DNA of 64,000 nucleotides from Limihaloglobus sulfuriphilus (GCF_001999965.1 NZ_CP019646.1:2356001-2420000), one strand, 5' to 3'. Numbered from the stretch's first letter, positions 16,233 through 26,379 are shown. Notes: a model not told the origin generated them from the letters alone. Made by a program: numbers and translations.

Positions 16233-17627
16233 TCATTTGGGATACGGCCTTAAATCTTCAGGTCTCCATTTATTCCTCTCATGAAAATCTTTTTCCCATT
16301 GAGCAAACTCCATTTCCAGTTCCCTTACTAATTCGGGATTTTTTGAAGCTAAATTGTGTTGTTCTTCAAGATCAGATTTGAGATTATACAACTGAACTTT
16401 TGAGCCCTGAACAAGCAATTTCCAATCACCTTTCCTAACGGCCTTCTGCCCTCTATAACTCCAGAATAGCGTGCGCCGGCCCAGGGGTTTGTTTTCTAAT
16501 AACAAGGGCAGTAGGTTTACCCCGTCAATTTTGATTTCATCCGGTAATTGCAGATTTGCAAGTTTCAGCAGAGTGGGAAATAAATCCATAGACATAGAAG
16601 TTTCGTCTGATGTAACATCAGCCTTAATTTTACCCTGCCAACAGGCAATAGCCGGAACTCGATGCCCACCCTCTGAAAGCCTTGATTTGCAGCCCCTCAA
16701 GGGGCCGTTTGAACCTGATATCCAGGAGGCAGCGCCGTTATCTGAACAAAAGAAAACAAACGTGTTCTTTGCCAAACCGAGCTTTTCTAATACAGTGTTT
16801 ATCCTCCCGATACCTTCATCCATGATTTCAATCATCTCTTTATAGATTTGATCCGTATTTATTTCAGCCGTATGCTCCGGCGGTTTGCCTTTTGTGCGTT
16901 GAGCTTTTGAACTGCGTATCTGCAAAGGATAATGGGGAGCCTCATGTGAGACAAGGACACAGAACGGCTTGTCCGCATTTTCCTTAATAAAACTGACAGT
17001 GTCTTCGGTTATCAAATCGGTTGAATAACCTTCTCTTACAACCTTGCTGCCATTGTGCCGCCAGTCTTCATTGCCTTCCTGGTCGATGTGTGAAATATAA
17101 TCAATATTTCCGCTTAAATACCCCTTAAACTCATCAAAACCCTGTTTAGTTGGATTCAAGTCATCTGGTATTCCAAGGTGCCATTTACCAAACAATGCGG
17201 TCTTGTATCCATTATCCTTGAGCAGCTCAGCGAAGGTCGTTTCCCCTAAAGGAAGTCCCTGGTACGGCGGGGTCCCCCAGGGTGAAACACAGATATCAAT
17301 GCCGGTACGCTGCTGATAACGCCCCGTAAGAAGCGAGGCGCGGGTAGGGCTGCATACCGCACCATTTGAATGATAATCTGTAAACTTCATGCCGCGTTTG
17401 GCCATTGCATCAAGATTTGGTGTCCTGATTTTTTTATTTCCATAACAGCCTATATCTCCATAGCCCAAATCATCTGCCATGATAAGAACAATATTGGGCT
17501 TATCATGATTCACTCTATCAAGCCGGTCTGATCTGGAAAAATTGAGGCAACCCTCAAAGGCTGTTGCGGAAGTAAGTAAACCAATACTTCCTAAGAAACT
17601 GCGCCGAGTCATATGTACTGTCTTCAT
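16233..17627 (-). CDS. S1-family (formylglycine) sulfatase, Tat-exported
   Basis: A 464-residue arylsulfatase-type enzyme acting outside the cytoplasm on sulfate esters of a glycan. The Tat motif TRRSFLG and a following cysteine (AFEGC) suggest export, possibly as a lipoprotein. The formylglycine site is C92 in VCSPTRASLLTGRYQQR, with metal aspartates in MADDLGYGD. The open frame reaches 17699, but the ATG at 17627 has AGGA upstream and starts directly before the Tat signal, so it is preferred. Cysteine-type sulfatases need an anaerobic maturase (anSME), which is not in the window. It lies 34 bp after a paralogous sulfatase gene in the same operon. Confidence 0.92.
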   Translation of the reverse strand: MKTVHMTRRSFLGSIGLLTSATAFEGCLNFSRSDRLDRVNHDKPNIVLIMADDLGYGDIGCYGNKKIRTPNLDAMAKRGMKFTDYHSNGAVCSPTRASLLTGRYQQRTGIDICVSPWGTPPYQGLPLGETTFAELLKDNGYKTALFGKWHLGIPDDLNPTKQGFDEFKGYLSGNIDYISHIDQEGNEDWRHNGSKVVREGYSTDLITEDTVSFIKENADKPFCVLVSHEAPHYPLQIRSSKAQRTKGKPPEHTAEINTDQIYKEMIEIMDEGIGRINTVLEKLGLAKNTFVFFCSDNGAASWISGSNGPLRGCKSRLSEGGHRVPAIACWQGKIKADVTSDETSMSMDLFPTLLKLANLQLPDEIKIDGVNLLPLLLENKPLGRRTLFWSYRGQKAVRKGDWKLLVQGSKVQLYNLKSDLEEQHNLASKNPELVRELEMEFAQWEKDFHERNKWRPEDLRPYPK

Positions 17628-17661
17628 TTTGGATCCTATACGCATCAGGGAGAATAAAAAC

Positions 17662-19092
17662 TCAAGAGTCTGAGTCCACGTCTTTTTCCCATTGAACAAG
17701 CTCTTCGAGCAGGCTATTCACGATTTCTGGTTCCATAGCTGAGATGTCTTTACTTTCACTAATGTCGTGATCAAGGTTGTAAAGGCTGACATAGTCACCT
17801 CTTTCATTTTGGAGCTTATTTGTATCCGGATTTTTTCTGATACCTTTTATCAATTTCCAGGGCCCTTTTCGTACTGCCTTTTGATCTGCATATCTCCAGA
17901 AAAGTGTTCTTGGGGCCAGATGCTTATTCTCAAACAGCACAGGTGTAAGATCGGCTCCATCGAATTCCAATCCGCCGGAAGGTTTAATACCGGTTATTGA
18001 CAACAATGTTGGAAAGACATCCATTGACATCGCTGTCTGATGAGTGAGACCAGGTTTAATTTTGCCGGGCCAGCATGCAATAGCCGGAACTCTATGTCCG
18101 CCTTCAAAGACCTCTCCTTTGATCCCGCCCAGAGCTCCATTAGAGCCTGCTCCTGCAAGTGGCCAGGCGCCGTTATCTGAACAGAAGAAAATAAAAGTGT
18201 TTTTCTCTATATTTAATTGTCTGAGTTTGGCCGATATCTCCCCTATATAAGAATCCAGCTCTTCAATCATTTCTTTGATTGCCATGTCGGTATCCTGGCG
18301 ATCTCCTAATGGCTTGGGTACATTGCCAGGCCGCGGCTCGGGCTTCTCTTGACGCTGATAGCCGTCATAATCGCCGGGTGACTGATAGGGATAGTGAGGT
18401 ATCTCGTAAGGCAGGTACAAAAAGAAAGGATCGTCTTTATGCTGTTCAATGAATTTAAGACTGTAATCCGTCAGCAGCCGGTCTGTGTAACCTTCTTCCC
18501 TGACATTTTCACAGCCATGCCACCAGTCATGCCTGCCTTCCTGGCTTACATGTGAAAAGAAATCTATGTTTCCAGACTTGAAGCCGATAAATTTCTCAAA
18601 ACCCCGTTTGGTGGGATTAAAGTGAGCTGATGAGCCAAGATGCCATTTACCAAACATTGCCGTCGAGTAATGTTTATTTAACACATCAGCGATGGTTGTT
18701 TCTGACTCCATTAGTCCATCGTTTCGCTGATAATTATCCGGATTCGCAGGAAATTCAGGAACTACCCGCTCAATGCCGCAGCGCTGCTGGTACCGCCCCG
18801 TCAGCAAAGCAGCTCTGGTCGGGCTGCAGACCACACCGTTAGAGTGATAATCAGTAAAACTCACGCCGCGTGCGGCAAGATTATCAATATTGGGAGTTTT
18901 GATATAATCATTGCCGTAGCAGCTCAGGTCTCCATAACCCAGATCATCTGCCATAATTAAAATTATATTGGGCCTTTTGGTTCCTGCTCCTCTATTTCCC
19001 GTATTTCTTCGGATGCAGCCGGAAATATACAGATTCAGTGTGCCGGCCCCTATAACCTTCAAAAATGTCCGCCTATTGTGTTTATTATGCAT
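17662..19092 (-). CDS. S1-family (formylglycine) sulfatase, Tat-exported
   Basis: A 476-residue paralogue of the next sulfatase. The N-terminus has NRRTFLKVIG (Tat) and LYISGC, which could be a lipobox. The active-site cysteine is C89 in VCSPTRAALLTGRYQQR, and metal ligands are in MADDLGYGD. The two enzymes share the order of all blocks (DYHSNG, FGKWHLG, FFCSDNGA) but differ in the substrate-facing loops, so they probably remove sulfate from different positions of one glycan. It follows the GH42-like gene by 18 bp, in an apparent operon. Confidence 0.92.
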   Translation of the reverse strand: MHNKHNRRTFLKVIGAGTLNLYISGCIRRNTGNRGAGTKRPNIILIMADDLGYGDLSCYGNDYIKTPNIDNLAARGVSFTDYHSNGVVCSPTRAALLTGRYQQRCGIERVVPEFPANPDNYQRNDGLMESETTIADVLNKHYSTAMFGKWHLGSSAHFNPTKRGFEKFIGFKSGNIDFFSHVSQEGRHDWWHGCENVREEGYTDRLLTDYSLKFIEQHKDDPFFLYLPYEIPHYPYQSPGDYDGYQRQEKPEPRPGNVPKPLGDRQDTDMAIKEMIEELDSYIGEISAKLRQLNIEKNTFIFFCSDNGAWPLAGAGSNGALGGIKGEVFEGGHRVPAIACWPGKIKPGLTHQTAMSMDVFPTLLSITGIKPSGGLEFDGADLTPVLFENKHLAPRTLFWRYADQKAVRKGPWKLIKGIRKNPDTNKLQNERGDYVSLYNLDHDISESKDISAMEPEIVNSLLEELVQWEKDVDSDS

Positions 19093-19110
19093 CTTGTTAT
19101 TTCCTGCAGT

Positions 19111-22100
19111 TTATCGTTTAAGTGTGACAATACATACGTCACTGAAAGATGGAATTTCTATAACACCTTTCTCAGAAGATTCTACTGCTATTTTCTGGTC
19201 AAAATCTAACCATATTTCAGCCTTTGTATTTTCATTAATATAGTCAGAAGCAACCTTTACATCACGGGTCCTTCCCTCATGCTGATTAAGCAGGAAGAGC
19301 AGCTGAGATGAAGGGTTTTGATAACAGGCAAAATGAACCGTATTCTTCGAAGAAATCAGTTCCGCGGCAAAACCCGGCTGAGTCTCATCAACAACTTTCT
19401 TTAGCCCCAAACGAATTGCTCGGCGTAAAGACTTAGCATCTCTGGAATTATCGAGACGCATCAGCGGCGGCGGAGTATTGCCGGCCTCTGTCCAGCGTCT
19501 CACCGGCCCCATATACTTTTCTCCAAGCATACTGTTTATCCATGTAACCCGGCCGTTACCTGCCTTAATTGAATATGGCTGTTCAAGGCTTGATATTACG
19601 TTTTCAAAACTTTTATCCGGATTTATCAAAAGCTGTTCAAGTTTCTCATAAGTAAGGTTTTCTCGCGGAACCCGTCCGCTGCCGATAATATGGCCGCCGC
19701 TGGATACAAATTGACAAAGCAAATTATTGGCCTTTTCGCCAAGCACCGGGCAGTCCGGCATAAATATTACCTTATAATCTCGTATCAGCTCGAATCCTGT
19801 TTTTTCCAACTCATACGGAGTGAAAACATCAGGCAGATATCCACTGTCAAGCACCAGATGGTAGGCCCCGGCCATATCCACCCAGTCTGATTTATAGCCG
19901 CCCTTATCTGCAAGTGAATATGACATTACCGGCAGGAGAAAAGCCGCATCTGTCTCAAGCGTATAACCCTTGAGCAGCTCAACAGAAGTCTTTACATCCT
20001 GTGTAAACTTATCAAGCTGCCAGTCCGTAAAAGTTGAAAAGTTGTAATCAGGCACTACCGGATCAAACCAGCTGTAGCAGAACATGCCATCCATACCATG
20101 CTGAACGCCGGCCATAACAGCCCTGTATGCCGGGCCAAAACCGGAATAAAGCCCGTAAGGGAAATCCACCATATCAGTAGCATATATATCCTTGCCGTAT
20201 TTTCGGGCAATATCGATTGGGCATGTAGTACAGGTAACATCATCCCCGGCAAAGGAGAGCTGAATGCCGTTAACATCGATCGCCGGCGAGTTGGCCAGGC
20301 TTATATCAAGCCTCTGCCAGTACGTATTGAAGTCACCCAGATAATGTGTACTGGATGCGGCTCCAATATATGAAACGACTTTACGGTCGGGATCGCGATC
20401 TTTTATGTGTTCAGCGCATATATTCAGCCAGTGAGCCATCTGCTCATAGCAGAAGGTGATCCAATATTCCCATGCCAGTGAAGTATTTATATACGGCATA
20501 TCCAATTGCGGAACTTCGACTACAAACATGGCGTTTTCAGGATCCTGTGTGCATGAAACTATCTTACCTGTTCCAATATTATTCTCAGCAGTGAATTCCC
20601 ATAACCCTGAGGCTCTCTGCATCGTGTTAACACCGTCAGCCAGCAGCTGCCTGCCTGCCAAATCAGACACCGAGACATCCTTAAACTCAGCTCTGCCCGG
20701 GGCGTTTATTAACAGCTCAAGTGTGGCTTTTACCGCATTGGCAGGAGTACGACAGGTCTCGTTAATCATGTCCCATTGGCCATCCTCTGCCCAAGTCCAG
20801 TAAAACTGGCCGTCCAGTACATATTTTATTTCTGCTCCGGCTTCATTATAACACTTTAGCCTCACTGCACAAAGCCCTTCTGGAATACCGAACTGTCTCA
20901 CCTTAACCTGTATTTTATAGTCCCTGCCTCCCTGAATCTCAATCGGTTCGGAACTCCAGCAGGCTTTAATCGATTTCGTATCAAAACCGGCTGTGCGTAT
21001 GCCGGTATAATCGTAACCGAGCAGTGTCCCTCTTGGCGGATCAACCTGATCCCAGCTTTCAAAATCCGCTCCCCATTTTCGGTTCAACATTTCAAGAGAA
21101 CCGTATTTTTCCTTGAGCCGGTCTTTAAAGATAGAAATGCCAAGCGGATTATAATCTACCGTCGCAGGCATAAACCATTCAGCGCCATTTAAGTATCCGG
21201 GAATCCGATGGTCATGGTCATTGACTTTTATCCAGTCAATCAGCTGATCAATGTAGTTGAAGACCGACTCACGGAAAATGGGTGAATACAGAGAAGACCA
21301 TCTGCTTCTACTCCCGTCGGGCTGTTTGAATTCCCAGATTTTGCCGTCGGAGCCCGTCAAAAATTGACCCGCTTCAGTTGTCTTCTCAGCCCTCCAGCCG
21401 CCAGAATGAAAAACAGATGTATCAAGTATCGGATAGGCCTGGCGACCGGACTCATAGACTCCTTTGAGCCAGTCAACGAATGCCTCGGTATCGACAACCA
21501 GATTGTCACGGTCAAGCATCCTCCACAGGAAGATATTGCTGAGTTCTGCATTTACGCAGAGCGCATCGAGCCGATCTTCGAAGGCCTTGTGGTTTGGGTG
21601 GATAACAAAACCGACGGGCTTGCCTGTTCTCAGCGGTTTACCCTGAAGTTTAGGAGTAATGACGCCCACTCCGTTCTCGTTATAGATGTAATTACTCTCA
21701 CCGGCAGGAACTGCCTTTACTAAAGTGCTCTTTCCATCCCACTCTATATCTATTTTGTAGTCTTTGCTGCCGCCATGGGCAACAAGTTTACGCTCTCTGA
21801 TAAGCCGGCGGATCTCTGTACCCATGTCCCTGCCTCTAAGCTCCAGAACACCATTTGCAATGTCGATTTTCCCCTGCTTGCCAACCCCTATTGAGCCGCA
21901 GGTTATTTTACCGCCTTCAAGAAACGCCCGGGCATTTGAGCTTTCGTGCTGGCCAACAACAAACCACTGGCTTACGTGTATTTCTCCGCTTTTGATCTTG
22001 AGCAGGCCTTGCCCCCTGTCACCAACACAAAGATGTTTTCCAACTGCTAAAGACCCCGAATCAAGTGTTAGAATACCGCTGAAACCGGAATCATTAGAAA

Positions 22101-22410
22101 TTGTAAAATTTTCTGCGACATTGAGACTGCCGCCCTTCAACATCAGCTCGTATCCATTTTTTGAGCCGAGGGTTATACTCTCTGCTGCTGCATTTGTCTC
22201 GTTTGCAATCGTAAGTCTATCTTCAGTGCTGTCCCGGCTGGGAATAACCGCCGCTGTAATCTTATCCGGCAGCATATTTGACTGGCCGTCCCACCAGCCG
22301 CTTTTGTCTGACCAGTATGGACTATCGCCTTTAAAACGAACCAAATCAGATGCCTGGGCATTGATTATAAAAATAAACGAGAAAACCATAAATTTAACAA
22401 ATATTCGCAT
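19111..22410 (-). CDS. Secreted GH42-like glycosidase with N-terminal beta-solenoid
   Basis: A 1099-residue multidomain protein. Residues 1-20 are a signal peptide. Residues 21-235 are short GG-S-L/V repeats that form a beta-solenoid, homologous to the N-termini of the proteins at 25553 and 26419. From about 265 a GH42-type barrel begins; GAEW with E411 lies where GH42 has its acid/base Asn-Glu, followed by the GH42-like KEKYGSLEMLNRKWG. A beta-rich insert (about 470-590, CBM-like) interrupts the barrel, which resumes with WEYWITFCYEQMAHWL. A GH42-like flavodoxin-fold domain (about 830-930) and a beta domain end the protein. I cannot place a nucleophile glutamate; that region reads IYATDMVDFP. 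The call is family-level, so activity is uncertain. Confidence 0.7.
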   Translation of the reverse strand: MRIFVKFMVFSFIFIINAQASDLVRFKGDSPYWSDKSGWWDGQSNMLPDKITAAVIPSRDSTEDRLTIANETNAAAESITLGSKNGYELMLKGGSLNVAENFTISNDSGFSGILTLDSGSLAVGKHLCVGDRGQGLLKIKSGEIHVSQWFVVGQHESSNARAFLEGGKITCGSIGVGKQGKIDIANGVLELRGRDMGTEIRRLIRERKLVAHGGSKDYKIDIEWDGKSTLVKAVPAGESNYIYNENGVGVITPKLQGKPLRTGKPVGFVIHPNHKAFEDRLDALCVNAELSNIFLWRMLDRDNLVVDTEAFVDWLKGVYESGRQAYPILDTSVFHSGGWRAEKTTEAGQFLTGSDGKIWEFKQPDGSRSRWSSLYSPIFRESVFNYIDQLIDWIKVNDHDHRIPGYLNGAEWFMPATVDYNPLGISIFKDRLKEKYGSLEMLNRKWGADFESWDQVDPPRGTLLGYDYTGIRTAGFDTKSIKACWSSEPIEIQGGRDYKIQVKVRQFGIPEGLCAVRLKCYNEAGAEIKYVLDGQFYWTWAEDGQWDMINETCRTPANAVKATLELLINAPGRAEFKDVSVSDLAGRQLLADGVNTMQRASGLWEFTAENNIGTGKIVSCTQDPENAMFVVEVPQLDMPYINTSLAWEYWITFCYEQMAHWLNICAEHIKDRDPDRKVVSYIGAASSTHYLGDFNTYWQRLDISLANSPAIDVNGIQLSFAGDDVTCTTCPIDIARKYGKDIYATDMVDFPYGLYSGFGPAYRAVMAGVQHGMDGMFCYSWFDPVVPDYNFSTFTDWQLDKFTQDVKTSVELLKGYTLETDAAFLLPVMSYSLADKGGYKSDWVDMAGAYHLVLDSGYLPDVFTPYELEKTGFELIRDYKVIFMPDCPVLGEKANNLLCQFVSSGGHIIGSGRVPRENLTYEKLEQLLINPDKSFENVISSLEQPYSIKAGNGRVTWINSMLGEKYMGPVRRWTEAGNTPPPLMRLDNSRDAKSLRRAIRLGLKKVVDETQPGFAAELISSKNTVHFACYQNPSSQLLFLLNQHEGRTRDVKVASDYINENTKAEIWLDFDQKIAVESSEKGVIEIPSFSDVCIVTLKR

Positions 22411-22446
22411 GGAAACCCTTTCTTAAAGTGTCAGACTGTATTGATT

Positions 22447-25400
22447 TTACCCCTTGTTTACCCAAACCGGTGAAGCCCATGCAACCTGTCCATTCTGCTG
22501 GATGATTCGCATGTAATAATAGCTTTTCCGGGAAAACTCTCTGTCTTCAAATTCAAATTTATAATTTAATAGCCCTTTTAACTCGCCGGCGGCTTTATGG
22601 AATACGATCTTGTCATTTCGGAACACCACTAATTCCTTTACCTGGTCTGCGGCACTGAATTGACCGGTAATAACAGGCGAGGTTTCAGTAATAATTTCAG
22701 AACCCATAAAAGAATCGTTGACTGCGAAATCCAGAATTATTTTATCACCCGTTGTTGCATAGCAACGACGTTTTAAAAGGGCCTCAACAATTGCTTCAGA
22801 ACTGACATCCGAACCTTCCACATAAACACATGCCAGCCCATCACCCATTCCATTATGATCGCCGCTGGCGACAAAACCAAATTTATAGCCGCGTTTTAAA
22901 GCATGCCTTACGCTTTTATCTCCCAGGCTTGTCAAATTTGTTGTCTCAAGGGGACAGCCAGGGTATTCACTTGATCCTCTGCATTGGTATATCTCCAACG
23001 CAGATTGATAGTGTTCATCATGATAGTCCCAATCCATCGGGTGATGTTTATCTGTAATATGATGGGGAATAGTTACCGCTCTAACCTTCTTATGCCGCAT
23101 CAGCTCCCACAGTTTATCCGGCCGGTTGCTTCTGGGATTTTCGCGGCTTTCATAGATATTATTAACGTCATTATCTACAAACTTCAAAGCCTCTTTTTCA
23201 TTTGCAAAAATTATATTTCTATGCCCGTTGCCCGGTACAGTTTTATCCGGCAATCCAGCAGTAAGGGTCCATTCAAAACCATTGAGTCCTATAAAAAACG
23301 GTTCTGAAGTGTAAAACTGAGCTGTTCTGAAGGTCTTGCGGCAATTGACCTCATGCATATCATAACCATGGTCTGTAATCGCCACAAAATCATAGCCCTC
23401 GACATCAATACCAAAACGGTAATTCTCATCGAGACTGCCGTCACTGCAGTTTGCCCAGCATCTTGAGATATCACTATGTTCGTGAAGATTACCCATTAGC
23501 AAAGTATATACTTTGCCGTTATATGAGACTCTATGCCGGTTCTCCGGTTTTATTTTCCCCCTGTAATGACACGGTTTGGCAGTTGAATTTGATTTTTTGA
23601 AATCTCTAAACTTTACTGAACTTATTCTGGCGGCATCTTTTTTGTTCAGACGCAGCCTGGAAACATTAACAGTGCTGAGTTTTTCGTATAAAAGTGTTGT
23701 GTAGCAAGCTGAGAGTATGTTATCGCTTTGCCAACAGACCCAGACATGTTCATCATCGCATTTACAGACAGATGTTACATCCATTCGTCCCGCGGCAATC
23801 TCTCCCAGAACATTTACGCTTTGAGCCCAGCCGTCATTCGTTAGAACTGACGCACTGATCCGCCATTGTCTGCGATCACTGTATGACTGCCGTGAAAAAA
23901 GCCACATCTTATTATCATCAGTGAGATAGATTTGCGGATGACGGTTATTTGCCATTGACATCGGACGGTTTCCGCTGAAATGGCCGCCGCTGGAAGCTAT
24001 TTTTTGCAGTTTGCCGTCAATGAGACAGCCGCATAAACATTCAACATTCTCAAAGATACATTCGTCGCGTTTGTTCTCACTCACCTGCTCCCAGGCTGCC
24101 CAGATACGATTGTCACCGTCACAGGACAAAGCTGGATTGCCGTTAAGATAACTGCGGCTGGAATTTCTGTAAACCAGTTTTTCATTATTAACTATCGCTG
24201 TCTTTCCAGAAAAATCGCAACTTATAATATAAATATTTTTTTCACCATTTTCAGCCTTTGCGTAAGCTGCCCATACAATACCGTTTCCATCCTCTACAAC
24301 CGCGGGGCTGTAGCAGTTTCTCTGACTGTCACTTACGGTTACGGGCGGACTCCATTCGTTATCCTCCGGTTTGTATTTGCTTAGCTGAATGTAGAATCTG
24401 CCGCCGCTGTACTGCTCCCACGCGGCAACAAACCCACCATCGCTGCATGCCTGAAGAACGGGATTCTTTACCTTGCCCCCGCAGATTTTTTTTGCTGCTG
24501 AAAATTGGCTCCCGTTATACACCTTTGCCTTAAGAAGCCACTGCTCATCTTTGATCTCCACCCAAACCACAGCAGGGCTGTGCTTACCTTTACAGGCTAT
24601 TCTCGGGGTTTCATATTTCCCGTCAAAGAAATTGAGAGATTTGCTCTGGGACCATTTGCCGTCTTTAAATTCATTGTATTTTATTGATTCACGGCTGTCA
24701 TCTTTTCGCTCCAGCCAAAGACACCATGCCCTGCCGTCATCGCTGGAGGCCAGCGTCGGTGACTCAGCAAACTTTTCCTGATCTGAGAGGGGCTTACAGT
24801 CAACCAGCTCAGCTGCCGTGACATTCTGCCTCCGTGGTTCATCCATATGCTTCTCCGCAATGACATCCAGAGAAACATTCTGCATGTTTCGATTTAGTTG
24901 TACCGAAAACTCATCCGGATCACATCTGGGTACAATATTGATAACTACATTATCATTTCGAGTAAGCCGGATATTTCTCAGGAAAGCACAATACCTGCCG
25001 GCAGAAGCATCTTTACAGCTCATTGCTGCCAGGAATCTTTTAATTTTTTTGCCTGCAAATTTGTCAAGCCTGAAACTGCGATGATACCATTTATCAACAG
25101 CATTATTTCCTGTATCAGCCATCGGATGGGCAGAAAAATCATTCTGATCCGGAATCTTTGAATCCCGTAATATTGAACCGTCCTCACACTCAAAATCTAC
25201 CACACCAGAGCGTATAGAAGAGAAAGATGGAACAAAAACATCATATTCCAGAACATCCCCATTCTGAATGTGGAAATCGTATTGAAAGAAGTTTAAATAG
25301 ATAGATGCAGGCTCGCCGGTGTGTTCAGCTTTCGCATGAAATCGCAATACCATAGCATCTTTTTCTAACCCTGCAAAGACCTGATTGAGTAAAAGGTCGT

Positions 25401-25470
25401 ATCCAAGAGCCGCACTTCCGCCGGCTGTTAGAATCTTGATAAATGAACGTCGGTTTAGTGTGTTATTCAT
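22447..25470 (-). CDS. Tat-exported protein with beta-propeller and PHP/DUF3604-like metal hydrolase domain
   Basis: A 1007-residue protein with Tat signal NRRSFIKILTAGG. A jelly-roll-like domain spans about 40-185. Then come repeats of about 45-60 residues (about 215-600) with recurrent blocks such as GRAWCLWLE and GIVWAAYAKAE that look like propeller blades. A PHP-type domain (about 655-950) carries metal motifs: GNLHEHSDISRCW, AITDHGYDMHE, TIPHHITDKHHP and ASGDHNGMGDG. A beta domain closes it. PHP domains hydrolyse phosphoesters; DUF3604 members occur in sulfatase-rich glycan loci. Its place between sulfatase/GH genes and a PEP-CTERM gene suggests extracellular glycan work, but the reaction is unknown. 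Confidence 0.7.
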   Translation of the reverse strand: MNNTLNRRSFIKILTAGGSAALGYDLLLNQVFAGLEKDAMVLRFHAKAEHTGEPASIYLNFFQYDFHIQNGDVLEYDVFVPSFSSIRSGVVDFECEDGSILRDSKIPDQNDFSAHPMADTGNNAVDKWYHRSFRLDKFAGKKIKRFLAAMSCKDASAGRYCAFLRNIRLTRNDNVVINIVPRCDPDEFSVQLNRNMQNVSLDVIAEKHMDEPRRQNVTAAELVDCKPLSDQEKFAESPTLASSDDGRAWCLWLERKDDSRESIKYNEFKDGKWSQSKSLNFFDGKYETPRIACKGKHSPAVVWVEIKDEQWLLKAKVYNGSQFSAAKKICGGKVKNPVLQACSDGGFVAAWEQYSGGRFYIQLSKYKPEDNEWSPPVTVSDSQRNCYSPAVVEDGNGIVWAAYAKAENGEKNIYIISCDFSGKTAIVNNEKLVYRNSSRSYLNGNPALSCDGDNRIWAAWEQVSENKRDECIFENVECLCGCLIDGKLQKIASSGGHFSGNRPMSMANNRHPQIYLTDDNKMWLFSRQSYSDRRQWRISASVLTNDGWAQSVNVLGEIAAGRMDVTSVCKCDDEHVWVCWQSDNILSACYTTLLYEKLSTVNVSRLRLNKKDAARISSVKFRDFKKSNSTAKPCHYRGKIKPENRHRVSYNGKVYTLLMGNLHEHSDISRCWANCSDGSLDENYRFGIDVEGYDFVAITDHGYDMHEVNCRKTFRTAQFYTSEPFFIGLNGFEWTLTAGLPDKTVPGNGHRNIIFANEKEALKFVDNDVNNIYESRENPRSNRPDKLWELMRHKKVRAVTIPHHITDKHHPMDWDYHDEHYQSALEIYQCRGSSEYPGCPLETTNLTSLGDKSVRHALKRGYKFGFVASGDHNGMGDGLACVYVEGSDVSSEAIVEALLKRRCYATTGDKIILDFAVNDSFMGSEIITETSPVITGQFSAADQVKELVVFRNDKIVFHKAAGELKGLLNYKFEFEDREFSRKSYYYMRIIQQNGQVAWASPVWVNKG

Positions 25471-25482
25471 AAGATAAAAATC

Positions 25483-25508
25483 AGTGCCGGAATTTTACTT
25501 CCGGCACT
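25483..25508 (-). terminator. Terminator after the PEP-CTERM gene
   Basis: A perfect 10-bp stem (AGTGCCGGAA / TTCCGGCACT) with a 6-nt loop, followed on the minus strand by GATTTTTATC. It lies 45 bp past the stop of the PEP-CTERM gene and only 13 bp before the start codon of the PHP gene, so transcription of the latter must pass it or start very close by. Confidence 0.7.
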
Positions 25509-25552
25509 ATGGATTTATTTTATATAAATGATTTGACTAATACTTTAATTTT

Positions 25553-26341
25553 CTATTTACGTTTTATGAGCAATGATAATGAACCTATGCCCAGCATAAC
25601 CAAAACCGTCGGCTCAGGAACTGCTGTCATAGTTGTCTTGGTTCCGTCAAATGTATATTCAAATGAGGCATTTGGGTCACCATTATAAGCAATTATATCT
25701 CCAGCAGCAGCCATTGCCTGTAAACCTGACCGTTTATCCGCCGTCTGATTGATAACCAGTGTACCGCCTGCCAGATTGAGCACGCCTTCGCCGCCGAGCC
25801 AGCTACAACCAAGCTCACCGCCGTTTACATTTACAACACTGCCTGAGGAAGAAGCGAATTGACCTATTACAAGCCAGCCGCCTACATTGAGTGAACCGCC
25901 GTAAATGTTTGTCGTTGCGGCACCGTACCAGCCGCCGTAGTAATTCCCGCCGACATTCATCACTCCGCTGTTTAGATTGATTGTGCCTGTACTGTCATTT
26001 GCCTGTATAGCCATTTTCACAGTTGTTGTAACATCAAGCTGCCCGCCGTCAATAAACAAATAACCGTTGGCATCCTTCCTGCCGGTCAGCCCCACTTCAA
26101 GACTGTCTGCCAAAGCAGTTACACCACTATTAACATGAGGACCTGTGCCCGGCCACCAGTTACCATCACGTATAAGCACTCTATCTGACTGTGTCGGGGC
26201 GAGATTGGCTGTGCCATTCCACCAGTTGGAGTCAGTATCCCAGCTTTTATCAGCCTCACTGCCGCTCCAGCCAACATCAAGGGCCTGTGCAGTGAACGTA
26301 GTAACCGCAACTAATACTAATAATAAAACAGCATTTTTCAT
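25553..26341 (-). CDS. PEP-CTERM beta-solenoid surface protein
   Basis: A 262-residue secreted protein: signal peptide (1-20), then a beta-solenoid of GG-x-L-x-V repeats (GGQLDV, SGVMNVGGN, GGSLNVGGW, GGELGC, GGTLVI). The C-terminal tag is AVPEPTVLVMLGIGSLSLLIKRK, read as PEP motif, hydrophobic segment and basic end. Exosortase should cut and anchor it; none is in the window. The solenoid matches the N-terminal domains of its two large neighbours, so this is the stand-alone version of the shared module. No catalytic motif is visible. Confidence 0.85.
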   Translation of the reverse strand: MKNAVLLLVLVAVTTFTAQALDVGWSGSEADKSWDTDSNWWNGTANLAPTQSDRVLIRDGNWWPGTGPHVNSGVTALADSLEVGLTGRKDANGYLFIDGGQLDVTTTVKMAIQANDSTGTINLNSGVMNVGGNYYGGWYGAATTNIYGGSLNVGGWLVIGQFASSSGSVVNVNGGELGCSWLGGEGVLNLAGGTLVINQTADKRSGLQAMAAAGDIIAYNGDPNASFEYTFDGTKTTMTAVPEPTVLVMLGIGSLSLLIKRK

Positions 26342-26379
26342 AACAATCGTCCTTTCGTAATTATACCACTAATTTTAAA

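Noticed and set aside
17628-17699. N-terminal extension of the first sulfatase ORF
   Set aside because: It overlaps the end of the upstream sulfatase gene and would bury the Tat signal; the ATG at 17627 has a ribosome site and begins at the signal.
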